Below, piece after piece: positions 39,101-54,100 of a stretch of 64,000 nucleotides of DNA (position 1 is the first letter of the stretch; every line of letters starts with the position of its first letter). The translations under genes and the position numbers were made by a program. The stretch is from Mugil cephalus. Taxonomy: Eukaryota; Chordata; Actinopteri; Mugiliformes; Mugilidae. Location of the stretch: positions 26,843,501-26,907,500 of the forward strand of contig NC_061772.1 in assembly GCF_022458985.1 (NCBI RefSeq). The letters run 5' to 3'. The notes under the pieces were generated by a model. It made no database searches. It worked only from the letters and a program-made list of their open reading frames with translations, and was not told where the DNA came from.

Positions 39101-42100
39101 TGCCACAGGCAAATAACTTCCCTTTTCTTACTTCTTTCTTGCCACACTTCCTTTTCCAACATATCTCTCTCTCTTCTTGCTTCTGGCCGACTCCCTCTGC
39201 CCCACTCTTGCAAATCTACTTTGAATTTACCACTAACCTGATCGGGTATTTTTCTCCGGGATCACGACCGAGGTGGAAGAGGATGGGCACCAGTGTGTGC
39301 TCTTTCTGATCGTGGGTGGTGACATCCTGCACCTCTTCACCTGGGCAGAAGTTTATACCCTGGAAAAAAAACAAAAACATTACTCATCCTATGAGAAATA
39401 AAGTGTCCAGTAGCTTCATCACATAGAAACAGGAAGAATTACAGCTGAATATATGAAAGATATTTAAGTTAGATAATGATTCATGATGGACCGGAGTTTG
39501 TCCAGCTGTGAGCTTCCTTCTTCTTAGTGCTGCCTCCTCGGGACACCACAGCGTAGAAGAAGGCAGTGATAACGATGGTCTAACATGTCCAGCAGCGTCC
39601 GGCAGATATTAAACAACCTCAGTCTCGTGAGCAATTCTAGACGGCTCTGGCCTTTTTTGTAGTCTATGTTAGTCGACCTGTCCAGTTTGTGATCCAGATG
39701 TAGAAGCAGGTACTTATAGGTTACGTTATATATATACAATGTACAATCATATATATTGATTGTATATGACTTTTCAATATACCAGCATACTGCTGTATTT
39801 GAATTGTATTTGTATTTGAATTTGAATCTGATTTCTGGGGACAGTCCCCGTTCTGATTGACCTGTCCCCTGGCTATAGCTGTCCCCAATTTTAGCTTTTT
39901 ATGAATGAGAAAAAAAAAAAAAAGTTTCGCGCAGACTACAACTATTACTATTAGCTGACCACACTTCTATTGACATTAGCAGTTTAAATGTGTTTAAATA
40001 TGAATAAATATGTCAAAATAAATTAAACCGTAATTGTCCCCATTACTTTATTCCATCTTGATCATTAATTCTTTTTATTTTATCTCTGAGCTGTAAATGT
40101 TCCTGGATGTTCACATCAGCAGTCAGTGTTAACACAGGGCCATGCAAACCTGTTTTACTTCTAGTGTGAGATTATTCTACAATATTTACTCATCATCACA
40201 GTAAAATAGTCCATCCTTAGTCAATCTACTGCATTAATTCCTCCCTCAACCAGTAGAAAATGTTGTGAACATGTGATTATGCATGAAAAAAAACAACGTA
40301 ATATACCGTCAGAATATTGAAAAATACCGTGATATACATATTTGCTCATGCCGCCCAGCCCTAGGGACTTCATCTTAGTCTTGGTGACAAGACTTTGCCT
40401 CGTCGATGTACAACAACCTCAGGTTCAGGTTCATTTGTCACATGCAGGATTAACACGGGGCAATGAAAACGTTGTGCCAGAGAGAACTGGTCGGCTCAGC
40501 CATAAATAGCAAGAGCAAAAAGAAAACTGCGCACGAAACTTACAGAATTTACATCACTTTTACAAAAATGTCACACGGATGTGGCAGTCATGAAACTCTT
40601 GCACCATGACACCTCTAAATTGACTGATAAAGAGGGGGGAAGGGGAGGGGGAGGGATCAGAGAGGTGTTTTCTGTCTTTCTTTTTTTTTTGTTTGCCACT
40701 TCTTGTTTCTGAATCCTCTGTCATTCTGCACGCCTGCTGCAGCGGTGTCTGTTCTTAAAACACACAGATCACCACTCAGCCAGAAGCCTGTGACAGTTCC
40801 AGGTCACTGCCTTCTGTACGTACGCCGCCATAAGACTAATATACAGACGGGAAAGGAGTGGAACTGCCCTGCTTTGGCTAAAAAAACTGTCATAAATTAG
40901 ATATGAAGGTCGGCCTTTCCACTGCAGAGCAGCCAGACGCGGTAATTGAGGTCAGCTCCGCACGTAAGACAAAAAGAAAGTATATTTGATTACACTCTTT
41001 ATGCACCAAATAAATGAAACACAAGAATTAAAATAGAATTAAAACAGAGATGAACAATTCCTCCATTCTCTGCGGTCTAAAGCTGATTCTTCCAGTTGAA
41101 ATACATGCAAACAAGGACTTTCCTGCGTCTTTTGTCGTGCACAAATTTTAAAACCTGCAGCTGAACTGTGGAGATGAGTGTTTAGATTTAGGCATGCAGC
41201 CACCTGCTACCCCCGGAGCCGGGAGCCTAATCTCACGGCAGTATGGTCTATATGCATATTGTCTTTCAATCTGTCGTGTTGTTTCTGCGGCTTCTGGTGG
41301 TACATGTTGAAGGGGCTTCAAGTCACTTGCAAAACAGGAGGACTGTTGCTGCCTCCTCTTCATCTCTCCACGCCTTCGCTCCTGTTCCCTGACTCCATTC
41401 TCAGGAGCCTGGCAGCAATCGCAGCCTGATTGAGTCACTTTCACTCCTCCAGAGCCCCCCCCCCCTCGCCACCCCTCGGAGATCTACCCCCTCCTTCAAC
41501 CCGCACACACAGATATATATACACACCGACACACACTCTTTTTTTTTTTTTTTTTTTTGATGAGCACAACTAATATTGAAAAGGCATTCATCTGTAAGGC
41601 GCTGTTGCTGCCCCCCCTCTGAGATCGCTCTAACGGAGCAACCTCAAAATACATATAGAAGAGAGAGGCTCAGATAGACACCCACCACCCTGCGGAGACG
41701 CCACTGATCCAGACTTGTCCTGACTTTTGAAGCCGACAAGCTTAGAAATGCAGAAAAGAATGAAGAAAGAAATCATCCCGGAGGAGCAGCGAGAAAAGTC
41801 CTGCTGTGTGTATCGCTCCGTTTCTGCCTCTCGTATCCAAGACATTACGGCGGGGGCCCGCGTATCTCGCATGACATTAAGGAGCTAAGGATAGAACAGG
41901 GCCACCGTTATTACAAGATAAGGCGCAGGAGCATCTAGGGGTGGTTGGAAAAGGCAATCACTGGGTGAAAATGAATCAATGATTTGGAAGGATCACTTTA
42001 TGTGTGGCTTTTTATAGCAGCATCTTAATGCGCTGATCAGGCATAACATTATGACCATAATATAATTGTGTAGGTCTCCCTTGTGCCTCCAAAACAGTTG

Positions 42101-45100
42101 TGACTGAACATGGACCTTCTGAGGGTTGTCCTGTGGTGTCTGGCTACAAAATGTTGTTAATGGGGCCTTTGGGTCCTATGGATTGAGGGGAGGGGCCTCT
42201 ATGGATCTTCCCACAGATACTTGATCAGTTTGGGACCTAGTGAATTCACTTTCATATTTTTTTTTAGTTGTTTCTAAACAACAAATATGGCAATATGTAG
42301 ATACACTGGAGTGTTTCCACTCACCTCAAGTTATAATGGCTCCCGATACAATGCACGATGAAAATTTATCCAGTCATAAAAAGAATGACAAATCTCGTAA
42401 AATGGAAGTTCCTGATTCTGCGTTTGTTTGGCTGTTGAGTTGTAATCTCTCAGAGGAATGAGTGACTGGACTTTTAATGTCAGAGCTCATCACACACTAT
42501 TACAGTTTGCTGCTGGTAATTATTTAGTTTACTTAAGTAGGTTTTTGAATGTGGAGGCTTTTGTATTTGTACTTCTTGGATACCTGCTAAAAGTTTTTAT
42601 TGTACAGCAACGCACTTTTTCTCTGTGCCTGCGTGGGTTGTCCGGCTTCCTCCCACAGTCCAAAGACATGCTCGTTAGGTTAAGTGGAGATTCTAAATTG
42701 GTGGTTGTCTGTCTCTCTGTGTTAGCCCTGAGATAGACTTACTCAGTGACAGCTGTGGCTCCATCAGCCCGCATCTACTTCTTCTCAGATTCTGTGTCAG
42801 GAAATAAGCAGCCACCGTGGGACTAACAGGTGTCTCTGAAACAGGTCCCTTTCCACTTTTCATTCAACCCGTGTAAAGTACTCAACGAGATTAAATAAAG
42901 CTGTCCCAGACCTTCCTCCTGTAGCACAGGTTACTCAGCAAATCCAGATACAAAAGGCGGCGTCACGACAAACTACATTTCACAACATTAACATCACCAC
43001 GCTGCCTCGGAGAGTTTGACGAGAGCCGTTTAAGCCTGTGAAATTTCTCATTTTCCCCATGGCTGAGCTGCACGAACGCAGCCAGGGCAGAGCGATACGT
43101 CTCCCAGCTATTAACCTGTAATTTCATTCTCCTTCGCAGACACACATCTTCCCTTGTTTATTTCTCCACCGAAGGCCAAGAAAGCGAAATCATATTCCTG
43201 AGCTTTACTGTAAAGCTGAGGAAAATCCACGAAACAAACATGAAGAGTGGACTTAATTTATTTTTTTTCTTTTGATACAATATCGATGTTGAATGTCTTA
43301 AAAACAATTTTAAAAGAAAATTAAAAAGTTTTGGGCTGATCGTGAACGACTTCCACAACTCCCCCACCACTTCTCTCTGAACAAGTGCAATAAATTTGAA
43401 ATGGATCATTTGGATTAATATGTTTTTTTTTAACTCAATCTGTCTAATGAATTATCATTGTCATCGGATGTACGTATTTACAACGTGTTTTTTAAGCTGC
43501 AATTAAAATTCCTCAGTGAACTAAGTAGAACATTGCAGTATATCGCAATATCATAATATCGCAATAATGTATCTTATCGTGACTCGAGTGTCATGATACG
43601 TATTGTATTGTCGTAAAATCCTTTCCAACACCCACCTCTAGTGCTTTCCCTTTATAAAAGCAAGTGAGTGGCTGTGGCTGAGGAGGAAACATGCTAGCTG
43701 AGGAGCATGCTAAATGTAATGCTAGCTAGGTGGTTTTAGTAGTTAGTAGTAGGGCTAAGCTAATCTCTAGGTTGAAAGTCACATGGAAAACGCCACATTT
43801 TTGTGCTGCTGTTGGCTAGGCTAGTTAGCTGGTGGCTTCTGGTTGGTTGCTAGCTGGTAGCTGACTACTTGCCTGCTGGTCGGTTTTCAGTTGGACTTGG
43901 CTTCTAAATGTGTTTGGCCTGGGATTGTAACATCTTATCCTGTGTAACAATGAATACATGTGGATGAAAGTTTAGGAATGACCACTAATCAGGTGCACAA
44001 GAGAGCACAACATGGACACAGGAAAATACTTTTCTTTCTTCCAAAGCCGATTTACAAACCATATGGATCATAATCTGCCGTGAACGCATCATTTTTTTTG
44101 TTTACATTACATACATATGCTTTTGAAATGCATTGTGGGAAAAACAGCTGAAGGATTCAACCGTAACGGCACAAAGCACCATAAGGGGAATTAACTTTCC
44201 CTTCGGTCGCTCAGTGGAAGCGAACACGCAGACATGAACGGCACGGCCGAGCCAAACATGTATGTGCATCAGCCTTGCTTTTTCTTCTCTCCTATGTACA
44301 CACACACACAAACACACACACACCAATCAATAGGCAACTCACAGGCAATCAGACGCCATTATTTGTGAAGTTCCACTTCAGTTCACATGAGTTGATAAAA
44401 GGAGGCCACTATTGATTCAACGGCCCTGAAGGAGAGAGCAATTTAAACGACCGATGGGGCATAAAACAAACTGGATCACAGGAGGGAGGACAGGAGGACA
44501 TGTGTTTTTATGGACAGAGGAGACAACGAAAGAAAAAAAAAAAGCACCTTACTTTCGTGCTTCTCGGGTGTCAGATTTCAACATTTCTCCTGATATATTT
44601 TATCCGCGCCGAGTTCACGGAATTACGGCCTAAAGAGCAGGCATATGTAAATGGAGGGGGAAAAAATTCCACTGGAGTTTGAACAAACAAGTCAAAGTGG
44701 TTGATGAATGATGTAAGTCACGCTGATGTGTGCGGAGCCGGTGGCGGGGGCTCTTCATTAATATTCATTACACTCTGATGCATACAGCAAATCAAATGAT
44801 GAGCCACTCTCACGATAACGGCGACAACAGCCAGAGTGTTTGTGTGTTTGCGTGAGATTAGGAAGAACAAAGGCGGAGGACAATGGGGGGAAGGATGTTG
44901 CCTTGCAAATTAAGAAATGAGGAAACAGAAGTGGGATGGGGTTGAAGTTTAAAAACGGAGTCTTACACTTTTAAACTCCTCCCATGAGTTGCTCCAGGTC
45001 CAGTAGTGCGCCTTGTATTGTCCAAGCCTCACAGCCATCAGCTCATCTCCGCGGTAATAGAATATCGGCCTATTGAAGGTGAGAAGAGAAGCGGAAAATG

Positions 45101-48100
45101 CTCAGATTTGTTTGTTTTACACCAGGCAAATTTACATCGAACGGGACAACTGACAAAATATAATTTCTAGCACGCTTACATTTAAGTCCACTCTTCCCAT
45201 TTTCTATCCATTCCTGCAATATTTCCGCTACTCAGTATGAGGAGCTTGCATCTTTCACATACACAAACAGGACAAATGGTTTGTTCCAAACAAAAGTGTT
45301 TGTTAATAGGTCGCACCTGTGAATGCAGCACCGCTAACCACGATTTCAACAGCGTGCAAACATTGGTGCAAACGCTGTTAATGTTGGCCTTGGAAAAGCG
45401 AGTCAATCATCGAGCCTGTACACAACACTGTTGTTGTTTTTGTTGTTGTTTTTCCTGCAGAAGTGATGTTCTTCTATCAGTCACCAGCCGGTTATAATAA
45501 TGTGACTTCAGTGTTCTCGCCGGCGGGAAGGTACGGAGCTCCCCGGTGAAAAGGTACCTTGAACCGTTTGTTCTGAAAGCACTTAATGTGTGCGTTAGCA
45601 TGCCAGCATCTGCTAAAGGTTCTAGATATTTAGCTGAAGTTAATAAGAATGACGCTATTTTTTTTCTAGTATCTTGTGATAAAACAAATAATAATTAACC
45701 CTTTATAGGGCACTCATTGAAATACTTGGCAATTCTAGCTTTCAGCAATAGATTCATGGAGAAAATGGATGAATTTGCCATATATTATTCATTGGCTTTA
45801 AGTGGTAAACAAACGCAAACATGTATTTTAGAGCATTAGAACATAAGAGCTGATTCAGGCACTTGTCAACATTATCACATTAGACAACATTAGGACCAGG
45901 GACGGCTGGTATAAATGGGCTAACAAGGCTTAAAGAGATGAGAAAATTATTTTTTTGAGTAACTTACAATTGATTGTTTTAAGTTTGAGTGAAGTCAATG
46001 GTAGCAACAGAAGAAAAACAGAATATCTCTAAATGTGCTGATTTTTTACAGTCAGCCCTCGGGCCGCTGGTCATTGGTCAAAAGTTCAGCTATCTGAGAT
46101 GATAATAACTCAAATAATTTAAAGGGACAAAAGCGACAAAATCGTATGTTTTGTGTTTCTTGGTTTGAAAGAAAGGACTGGCTAACGGCAAGGGTAGCCA
46201 AGAATTCACTTTTCCGTTTTCCGTGCCTGTTTTTTGGAGGAGATACGCCAAGGAATTCAACAAGGAAATGTGGATTTGAAACATTTCTCGGAAAAAAATT
46301 AGATGGATGCAGCGCAAGTCGCATCGGAAACAGCGTTAAGCTGTGGTTGGATAGTACATTGGTTAGAAACGCTGGCCATCGGGGTTCAGATCTCGGTCAA
46401 AATGGATTTTTTTTCCATAATGCAGTGTCGGTTTTCATAGTTTCAGTAAGTGAAGATTCTCAGTTAAAGCTACAAATGTTTTTTTCATTTTTTGTTAATG
46501 TTTCCCAGAAATTGCATTTTACATGAAAACATTCTGTTAAAAATGTCGTGAGTGAAATGTCGTGATTGTCATGTCGGCCTTATAATTAAAACTTAAAGAA
46601 GTGACTGAATAGAACAACACTTAATAGAACATGAGTGAGTCCTCAGCTAAAGCTAAAAAGAGTCTTTTTGAAACTACTTTGCAGTAGTTGGACTTGTTTA
46701 TTTGGTGTCTGTGCATGAAAGCTCTGTTGAGTCTGTTAAAAATGGCTGAAGTTACTGAAGTGAAGAGTTCTGGTCTGAATTAAAATGCAACTCATTGTTC
46801 TGTTCTGTTCTGTTCTGTTCTGTTCTGGCATCGACACTTGCTGGTTGGTTTGGTTTATCATTACATTTCTTTTTTTGTGTGTTTTCATACTGTGATATTC
46901 TATTCTACTGTCTCAGGTTCAAACTGCACAATCTTTTCACTCAATAAATTTGAGAAGTTGAAAGATTTTCTTTGATTTGGGGTGCAGTTTGTCATTAAGG
47001 GGTGATTAAAGGGTCCTGAAGCCAGACCAGTTGAGATCCACTGATGTAGATCACTAAGTGTACCTGTAATTTATGTAACTGTGTGCATTGTAGGTGATGT
47101 TTCCTTTGCTAGTGTGTTGAATTTGTTAGCCCACCCACCAAAGTTCACCACCAGCCACCACTTCTTCATGGTACCTAATAAATCAGTTACACTTGTTCTC
47201 GACCACATTTGACCTGAGAATGTTTGATCTCCTCTGATTGGTTCAAAACTTCATGCTTATAAACCTCACTGAGAGGCACAACGCAGAGGCAAACCAAATA
47301 TGGTTTCTTGCCCCACAAATGGTCAAGATTCATTCTATGGGAACCATTAACTTCCATTAACTTCTGCAATAAGTTTCATGTTGACCTTTTCAATATCTTC
47401 AGACATAATTTGCCAAATGGTGCAATCACCTGCTCTGGAGAGTGTGGGGGTGTTTGAGGAGGACTGGGGTCAGGTCGATTCCATCCAGGGTTCGGTCATC
47501 GGGAGGGCTGATGCCGGCCAGAGCCAGGCTGGTGGTGAACAGGTCCATGACGTTGGCCAGCTGGAAGCTCACCTGCATGAGGGTGAAGAATTTAAAAGAG
47601 AAACAAAAATAAGTTTGAAGAGTCTCATCAGTTAAGTATTCACTCCTCAATCCATATTTTATATCCTTATCTTTTATCCATTTTTTGTAAACTTATACAT
47701 GTGTGAATCTGGTTTTGAATTTAATTATATTATAGAATTATCTTACACTATTTATTCTTTTACTAATTGTTTTTTTTTTTATGTGCACCTGAGCTACTGT
47801 GATCAAACATTTTTCCCTGTGGATAAATAAAGTCTATTTTCCTTGGGCTGTTTTTTAAATCTCTACGATTCATCACTTGATATCTTAAATCCTCAAAACT
47901 GACAATGACTTGCTGCATTTTCACTGAGGGATGCTTGCACATGTGACTGTGTGCACACATGTAGAAGATGCTCTCATGTCTGCATGCAGGTTTATTATTA
48001 AAGCTCCAAAGTGCCTCTCTTTCTAAATGACTTTTTTTTTTTTTTGGGAGGGGGAAGAAGGCAAAAGAAGGAGCGTAGAAAAGGAGTAGAGGAAGTAGTG

Positions 48101-51100
48101 AGAGGACAAGGCCCGGGCAAGCAGGCGGCTGAGCTGGCGGAGCGAGCTGGCGTTTTATCTCCTTCTCCCAGTCCCAGTGAAAAGCTTTATTTTATTTATA
48201 AACTTTGAACTATTTTCAGATAAAATGCCATTTTTTCGCTGTCATCCTTGATCTTCCGTTCCATTCTCTCCTGAGCGAGCCTTGGAGGGAGACGGCACGC
48301 TCACAATCAGATAGCGCTATCAGGCCTCTGCAGCTGCACCGCCATGTGCCGCTGTGCTCCTATCGGCAGCCGGCACACACGCGGACGCACACGCGATGCT
48401 CCCGAGCGCTGAAATGAATTCCCTTTTCTTCTGCAGCCACAGAACTAGCCGCAGAAAAAGGCTCTGCAATGCATTCCGTGATCTATCTGCACATCCAGAC
48501 GCTCCTTCTCACACATACACACAAACACTAACAGATTTAGTCCTTTGCTTCATTTTTCTATTTTTTTTTTTTTTTTATGTATATATAAAACATCCCCCTC
48601 GCACAGACATACACAGAGCATTAAAAAAAAAAGACAGGACAAAAGGACAAGAGAAGAAGCAGCGCTGACATTTAGTTGGTAATAACTTGCATGGCTAAAG
48701 CGCCAAACTTTAAAAGTTGCATCTTATAGTTTGATTATTTATTAGCTCTGCCGTCTTTTGGAGTCTATACTGAACTTTTTTTTTTTTTTAATTTTATCGC
48801 CCTTTGTTCCTTCCCCTTTTGTCTGACTCATCACTCTCTATTAACATCACGCTCTCTTCCCCTCTTCTTTCTCTTGTTTCTCTGCTGTTAGTTATCTGAG
48901 GATGCAGAGCGTCTGTCCCCGTCTCTGCCACTCTGCCCGCGTGGCCGCCGCCTGATAACCCAACAAAGGGGATTGTGATCCTCAACAATGCCGTGGGTCT
49001 GACAGCCCACCCACCTCCCCATCTTTGTTCCCTACAGCCGCCGCCCTTCACCCCTCCACCCCCCAAAGCCCCCACCCCCGGGCACTGAGAGAATGCTGAA
49101 TCTGCATCTGCTTCATTCCAGTACACCTTCTTCCCTCCTCATAAATAACAGCAATCACTGTCGCAGACGCTGAAATGATGCATCTGTGTTCAGTCAGTGC
49201 AACAAATCTACTACCAACAAAAGGTTTGCGTGGCCGCTCTTTGTCTCACGCATTTATGCTCCAAAAGCTTAAGGACTTTTTCAATGCACAGATCCACAGA
49301 GATTTTGGAAACTACAAAAAAAGAAAAAGAAAAAAAGAGGGGGCAACCCTGTTTCTGCTCTGTCCTCCCTCCCAAGCAACACAAAGTGATAAATCCAGAT
49401 CTGTAGAGCACAGCAGCTCCCAACAAAGCAGCTCTGCCACCAAAGTCCGGGAGGAGCTTCAGCACTGATCTATAGAGCGACAAATACCGTCACTCAACTT
49501 TAACCTAAATATTCTTCCCCTTCCAAATGTCTTGAAAGACATTTGTCTATATGAACAATTAATCATGCAAAACGCTGGATAAAAATGTAGGAATTTGGGC
49601 TCTGCACCCATGCACATTCATGGAGAGACACTGGTCATATATAATAACATGACACAGGTGCAGCAAAGCACTGTGCACATAACAATGTTTCCTGGCAGAC
49701 TGACAGCGCCTGCATCTTTAGCGCCGTTCCTCCTTTTCTCTTTTCTATACACCAGCCATCTCTTTTAGTTCTTCCTTGCTTCCTTCCCTGCAAGACCCCC
49801 CACCTCCCCCTTCTCCTCCTCTCCCCTACCCCCCCCTCTCCTCTTCCTTTATCCTGAGCGCCTGGCATATTCAGATACTGAAGTCCTCATTACGGCTCAA
49901 TCCAACCTCAGCAAACACACAAACAGATTAGCCGCTTAAGACGCTCCCAATCCCCCTCTCCCTCGCTACTCTGCCGCGCTATCAGGCCCCAGCACAACCC
50001 TGTGAGATGAGCCAGGGGCAAGGCTTACCGCAGACTGCAGCCTCCGCTCGCTCCTCCACAAAAAAATCCCTCTGCGTCACAGCCCCGTGTCACAGCTGCC
50101 CTTAATACAATTAAAAGTCATTTGCAGAACGCACAGGCTTAGGGGATCACGGTGTGGGTGGGGGGTTAAATTGGGGAAGAAGTTTAAAAAAAAAAAAAAA
50201 AAAAAAAAGACGACAGAGTTTGGGGCATTAATTCTAGCCAAAAATATTTTGAGGGAAGCAGCGGAATAAGCGGCCACACGCTTTGTGGCCAAAATCACAC
50301 AGTCTGCTTTTACTGTTTCTGGAGTTCAGTCGCCGGATGGAAGTTGCTCGAGATTAATCGGCAAAGGCGCCGATGGATCAGAGCGTGCTCATGTGAAGCA
50401 GTAAATGATACACAAGTATGAAAAAAAGTATCAAATCGAAACAATTGAAAAGCAAGGATTAGGGAAATAATTCTTCTTTAGCAGCTTTCAGAGAATATTT
50501 GGTGGCAGTATATAAACACACGCTAGTAAAAGGTTGGACCCCTTTTGTCTTCAGAACTGCCTTAATTCTTAATGGCAAACTTTCAACAAGGTGTTAGAAA
50601 CATTCTTCCGAAATTTTGGTCCATATTGACATGACAGCATCACACAGTTGCTGCAGATTTGTCGGCTGCACATCTATGATGAGAATCTCCCGTTCCACCA
50701 CATCCCAAAGGTGAAATATTGGACTGAGATCTAGTGACTGTGGAGGCCGTTGGAGTACAGTGAACTCATTGTCATGTTCCAGAAACCAGTTTGAGATGAT
50801 ATGAACTTTGTGACATGGTGCATTATCCTGCTGGAAGTAGCTGTCAGAAGATGGTCCACTGTGGTCATAAAGGGATGGACATGGTCAGCAACAATACTCA
50901 GGTAGGGTGTGGCATAAAGTGTGCCAAGAAAATATCCCAAACACCATTACACCACCACCAGCAGCCTGAACCGTTGATACAAGGCAGGATGGCTCCATTC
51001 TTTCATGTTGTTTACGCCAAATTCTGACCCTGCCATCTGAATGTCACAGCTGAAATCGAGACTCGTCAGACCAGGCAACGTTTTTCCAGTCTTCTATTGT

Positions 51101-54100
51101 CCAGTGTTGATGAGCCTGTGTGAACTGTAGTCTCAGTTTCCTGTTCTTAGCTGATAGGAGTGGCCCGGTGTGGTCTTCTGCTACTGTAGCTCATCTTCTT
51201 CAAGGTTCAATGTGTGGTTTGTCAGAGATGGCAGTTTCAGCAGTTCAGTGTCTGGCACCAACAACCACACTGCGTTCAAAGTCACTTAAATCCCCTTTCT
51301 TCTCCATTCTGATGCTCAGTTTGAACTTCAGCGAGTTGTCTTGATCACCTCTACATGCCCAAATGCATTGACTTGAAGCCATGTGATTGGCTGATCAGCT
51401 ACTTGTGTTAACAAGCGATTTAACAGGTGTACCTAATAAAGTGGCCAGTGAGTATATATATACATTTATTATACAGATGTTCGTGTACACTAGCATCCAG
51501 CTAGCATCTTACATGATGCTAGCCGGGTCAGCAAACATGGAGAGGCACAACCAAGTGGCAGGAACATCTGTACCAAGGTTGGAATAAAAGTTCCCAATGG
51601 GCCACACCACAGAAGGTGGTCGAGAACAACAGGGTCAAGGTCCTGTGGGACTTTGTGAGACCAACTGGACATTTTGGTGGTGGATAAAGAGCAGAAGAAG
51701 GTGGTGGTGATAGATAACAGCTGACGCCAGCATCAGAAAGAAGGGACACGAAAAGGTTGAGAAGTACCAAGGCTTGAAAAGAGCAGCTGGGACAGTGGTT
51801 TCAACAGATCCCAGGAACAACACCTGAAGCCTCAGTCCAGAAGAGTCAGGGCAGTCCTAGGAACAGCTAAGATACTGAACCGGCAGAACCTTCAAACTCT
51901 GCAGGCAGGCACTGAGTGAATGATCATAGATTTTTTTTTTTAAAGCCTGAGATATTCTTACCGTGCCTTCTTTAATGTGTCCGGGCCACCAGGCGATGGC
52001 AGGCTCCCTCATGCCCCCCTCAAACGTGGTCTCTTTCCCGCACAGGAACGGCCCGTTGCTGCCACCTGATGAATCCACCAGGTCAGATCAAACTCACACA
52101 GGACAGAAAACGAACTCTGGGGCTAAACGGCTTCACTGAATGCCTACTTTGATTGGGGCCTGACATCACAGCTGCTCCGTTGTCCGACGTGAAGAAGACG
52201 AAGGTGTTATTTTCAATGCCCAGACTCCGCAGCCACGACAGCATCTGACCGATGCTGTAGTCCAGCTCCATCACAGCGTCTCCGTAGCTGCAGCACACAG
52301 GCTTGATCAGTCCATTCATTCACAAACTTGTGTCAATAAAACTGCAAGTGAGTGCACCATACCGGCCTCGTTGGCTCTTCCCTAGGAACTGCTTGTGTGC
52401 ATAGACAGGGGCGTGAGTGGCGTCGGGAGCCCAGTACAGGAAGAACGGCCGCCGAGCCTCGGCCTGACGATATATGAATTCCAGACCTTCCTGCATAGGT
52501 AGGAGATGAGAGAGGCTTATCAAAGCAAAGTCACATGTTAAACACTCGTTTAAACCGCGTTTTGAGTTGGCAAGTTGAGGTATCCTTGAATTAAACTGCG
52601 GACAGATGTAGAATAAATTCTTCTCTGCATGCTGCTCTTGATCCTGTTAAGTGCAGAATGGGAGGGACGGACAAAAGGCTTTACAGAGATAATCAGTGCG
52701 AGCGTGCGAAAGAGTCAATAATCCACTTCTGCTGGAGAAAGCACAGTAACGATCTAAGGCCAGGTCTTTAATTGCATTTGTAAATTCGTTATAGATGATT
52801 TCTGTTTTGGTTGAGCTGAAGACAATTTTCCACTCTGGCGGACATTAACGTGGTTTTCTATTCTTCCTGCTTGCTTCACAACAGGGTTTGCGCAACCATT
52901 TGCTCTAATGAAACAATGTGGCCGGGAAATCATCTGAGACAGAGGCTCAGAAAGAGCAGGTGAAGCCTGACTTACCATCAAGTAGATCTGTGTGAGGTTT
53001 GATTCTCCCGTCTTTGTGTCAATCTTAAAGTCCTCGTAGTATCTGGAAAACAAGTGACTGTGTCAAGTCGTTTCTCTCGTTGCGATTCTTTAACCCGATT
53101 GTGCTTTTGAACTTCCTAAATTGGCTGAAACTGCAGCAGACAATCTCCTTAATGGAATGGGAAGTAAAACCCCCCCACCACCACCACCCCTGTCGACTGT
53201 GTTCGGAGGAAATTTTTGGCGAGAGACATATTAGGGAAGTCTCAGCAAAGCCGAGCAGAGGGAACTGTTATGAGGTGCTGCTGAAGCGTGGCGCGGCGAG
53301 CGGAGAAGCGGTGACAGGCATCTCTTTCTCACGCTTCGCTTCCTCCAGGTGTCCTCTCACACACAGCCAACACAACCTGTCGTCTCTTGAGGGCGTGTGT
53401 CCCTGTGTATGAGTGCCTATGTGCAAGTGTGTACGTCTGCCCAGGACCCAGGTATGCAGCGCTGATTAAACCCACGGCTAAGCGAAAAACACGCCCGGCT
53501 GCCAGTTCCAATGACCCTGAATACACATATGGCTGTTTTGAGGAAAACAAATGGGCGGAAAATGGAATACACACGCGCAGCTGGTACAGAGAAGAGGGAA
53601 GAGGGAGGGAGACGCTCAACTCTAACGGAGCCGCAGACAGACGACATATTCCACTGAGTCACGGGGAAAGATTATAGATTTTCAGCCTCCGTCTCTGTGC
53701 TGCGGGTACTTCTGAGTGCCTGCGTGTGAAACTACCTGCCGAGCATCTCGGAGTTGTTGTAGACGGGGATGTTGGGCCTGATTTTGTTGTCATAAGGGCC
53801 AAAGTGGCAGTTTGGCGCACCGAACCATTCATCAAAACCGTTCTCCAGAGGAAGGTACTTGGGTCTGTGGCCCAGGTGCCTGCAACGACAAATAAAGAGC
53901 TCACACAGGGTAAGAACAACGTGACAGAAGAATCATCCCGCATCCCAGAGGTTAAATTTAGACCATTGTTAAATATTAAATACACATGAAGTTTGGAAGC
54001 ATACTTTTTTAGATTCTTTTTTTTTTTTTGTCTATTACTGTGCCAACTTTAACAAGTTTTTTATCAGGGAATCGTATTCTCATTCCAACTGATGATCAAT

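Larger units (their letters stand above)
34425..39237 (-). other. galns intron 12 (4.8 kb)
   Basis: It contains an L2-like 3' tail (about 34,860-34,915), CA runs (36,437-36,485 and near 37,138), and a repeat fragment at about 37,262-37,320. Two low-repeat stretches, 35,600-36,420 and 38,690-39,080, look like candidate conserved non-coding DNA; the first has a perfect octamer ATGCAAAT at 36,329-36,336. Open frames here on both strands are in simple or GC-rich sequence and are not genes. Confidence 0.55.
39360..44966 (-). other. galns intron 11 (5.6 kb)
   Basis: It contains a repeat fragment at 40,300-40,372, a T run at 41,540-41,558, a Tc1-like copy (42,026-42,246), an interspersed repeat (42,605-42,745) and a bare MITE-like repeat (43,530-43,650). 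A GCTAGCT-rich low-complexity block lies at 43,690-43,870, and a homeodomain-motif-rich stretch at 44,690-44,860. No gene is seen. Confidence 0.6.

Noticed and set aside
41457-41560. C run, TATATA run and T run in series, considered as a transposon end
   Set aside because: Simple sequence only; no inverted repeat or target duplication was found.
46335-46405. Possible tRNA gene
   Set aside because: Box A and box B-like text is present, but no acceptor stem or cloverleaf can be formed; treated as a SINE head.
53080-53677. Frames of about 96-110 codons on both strands in galns intron 5
   Set aside because: The intron is bounded by exons in perfect frame, and the frames have no domain and shadow each other.
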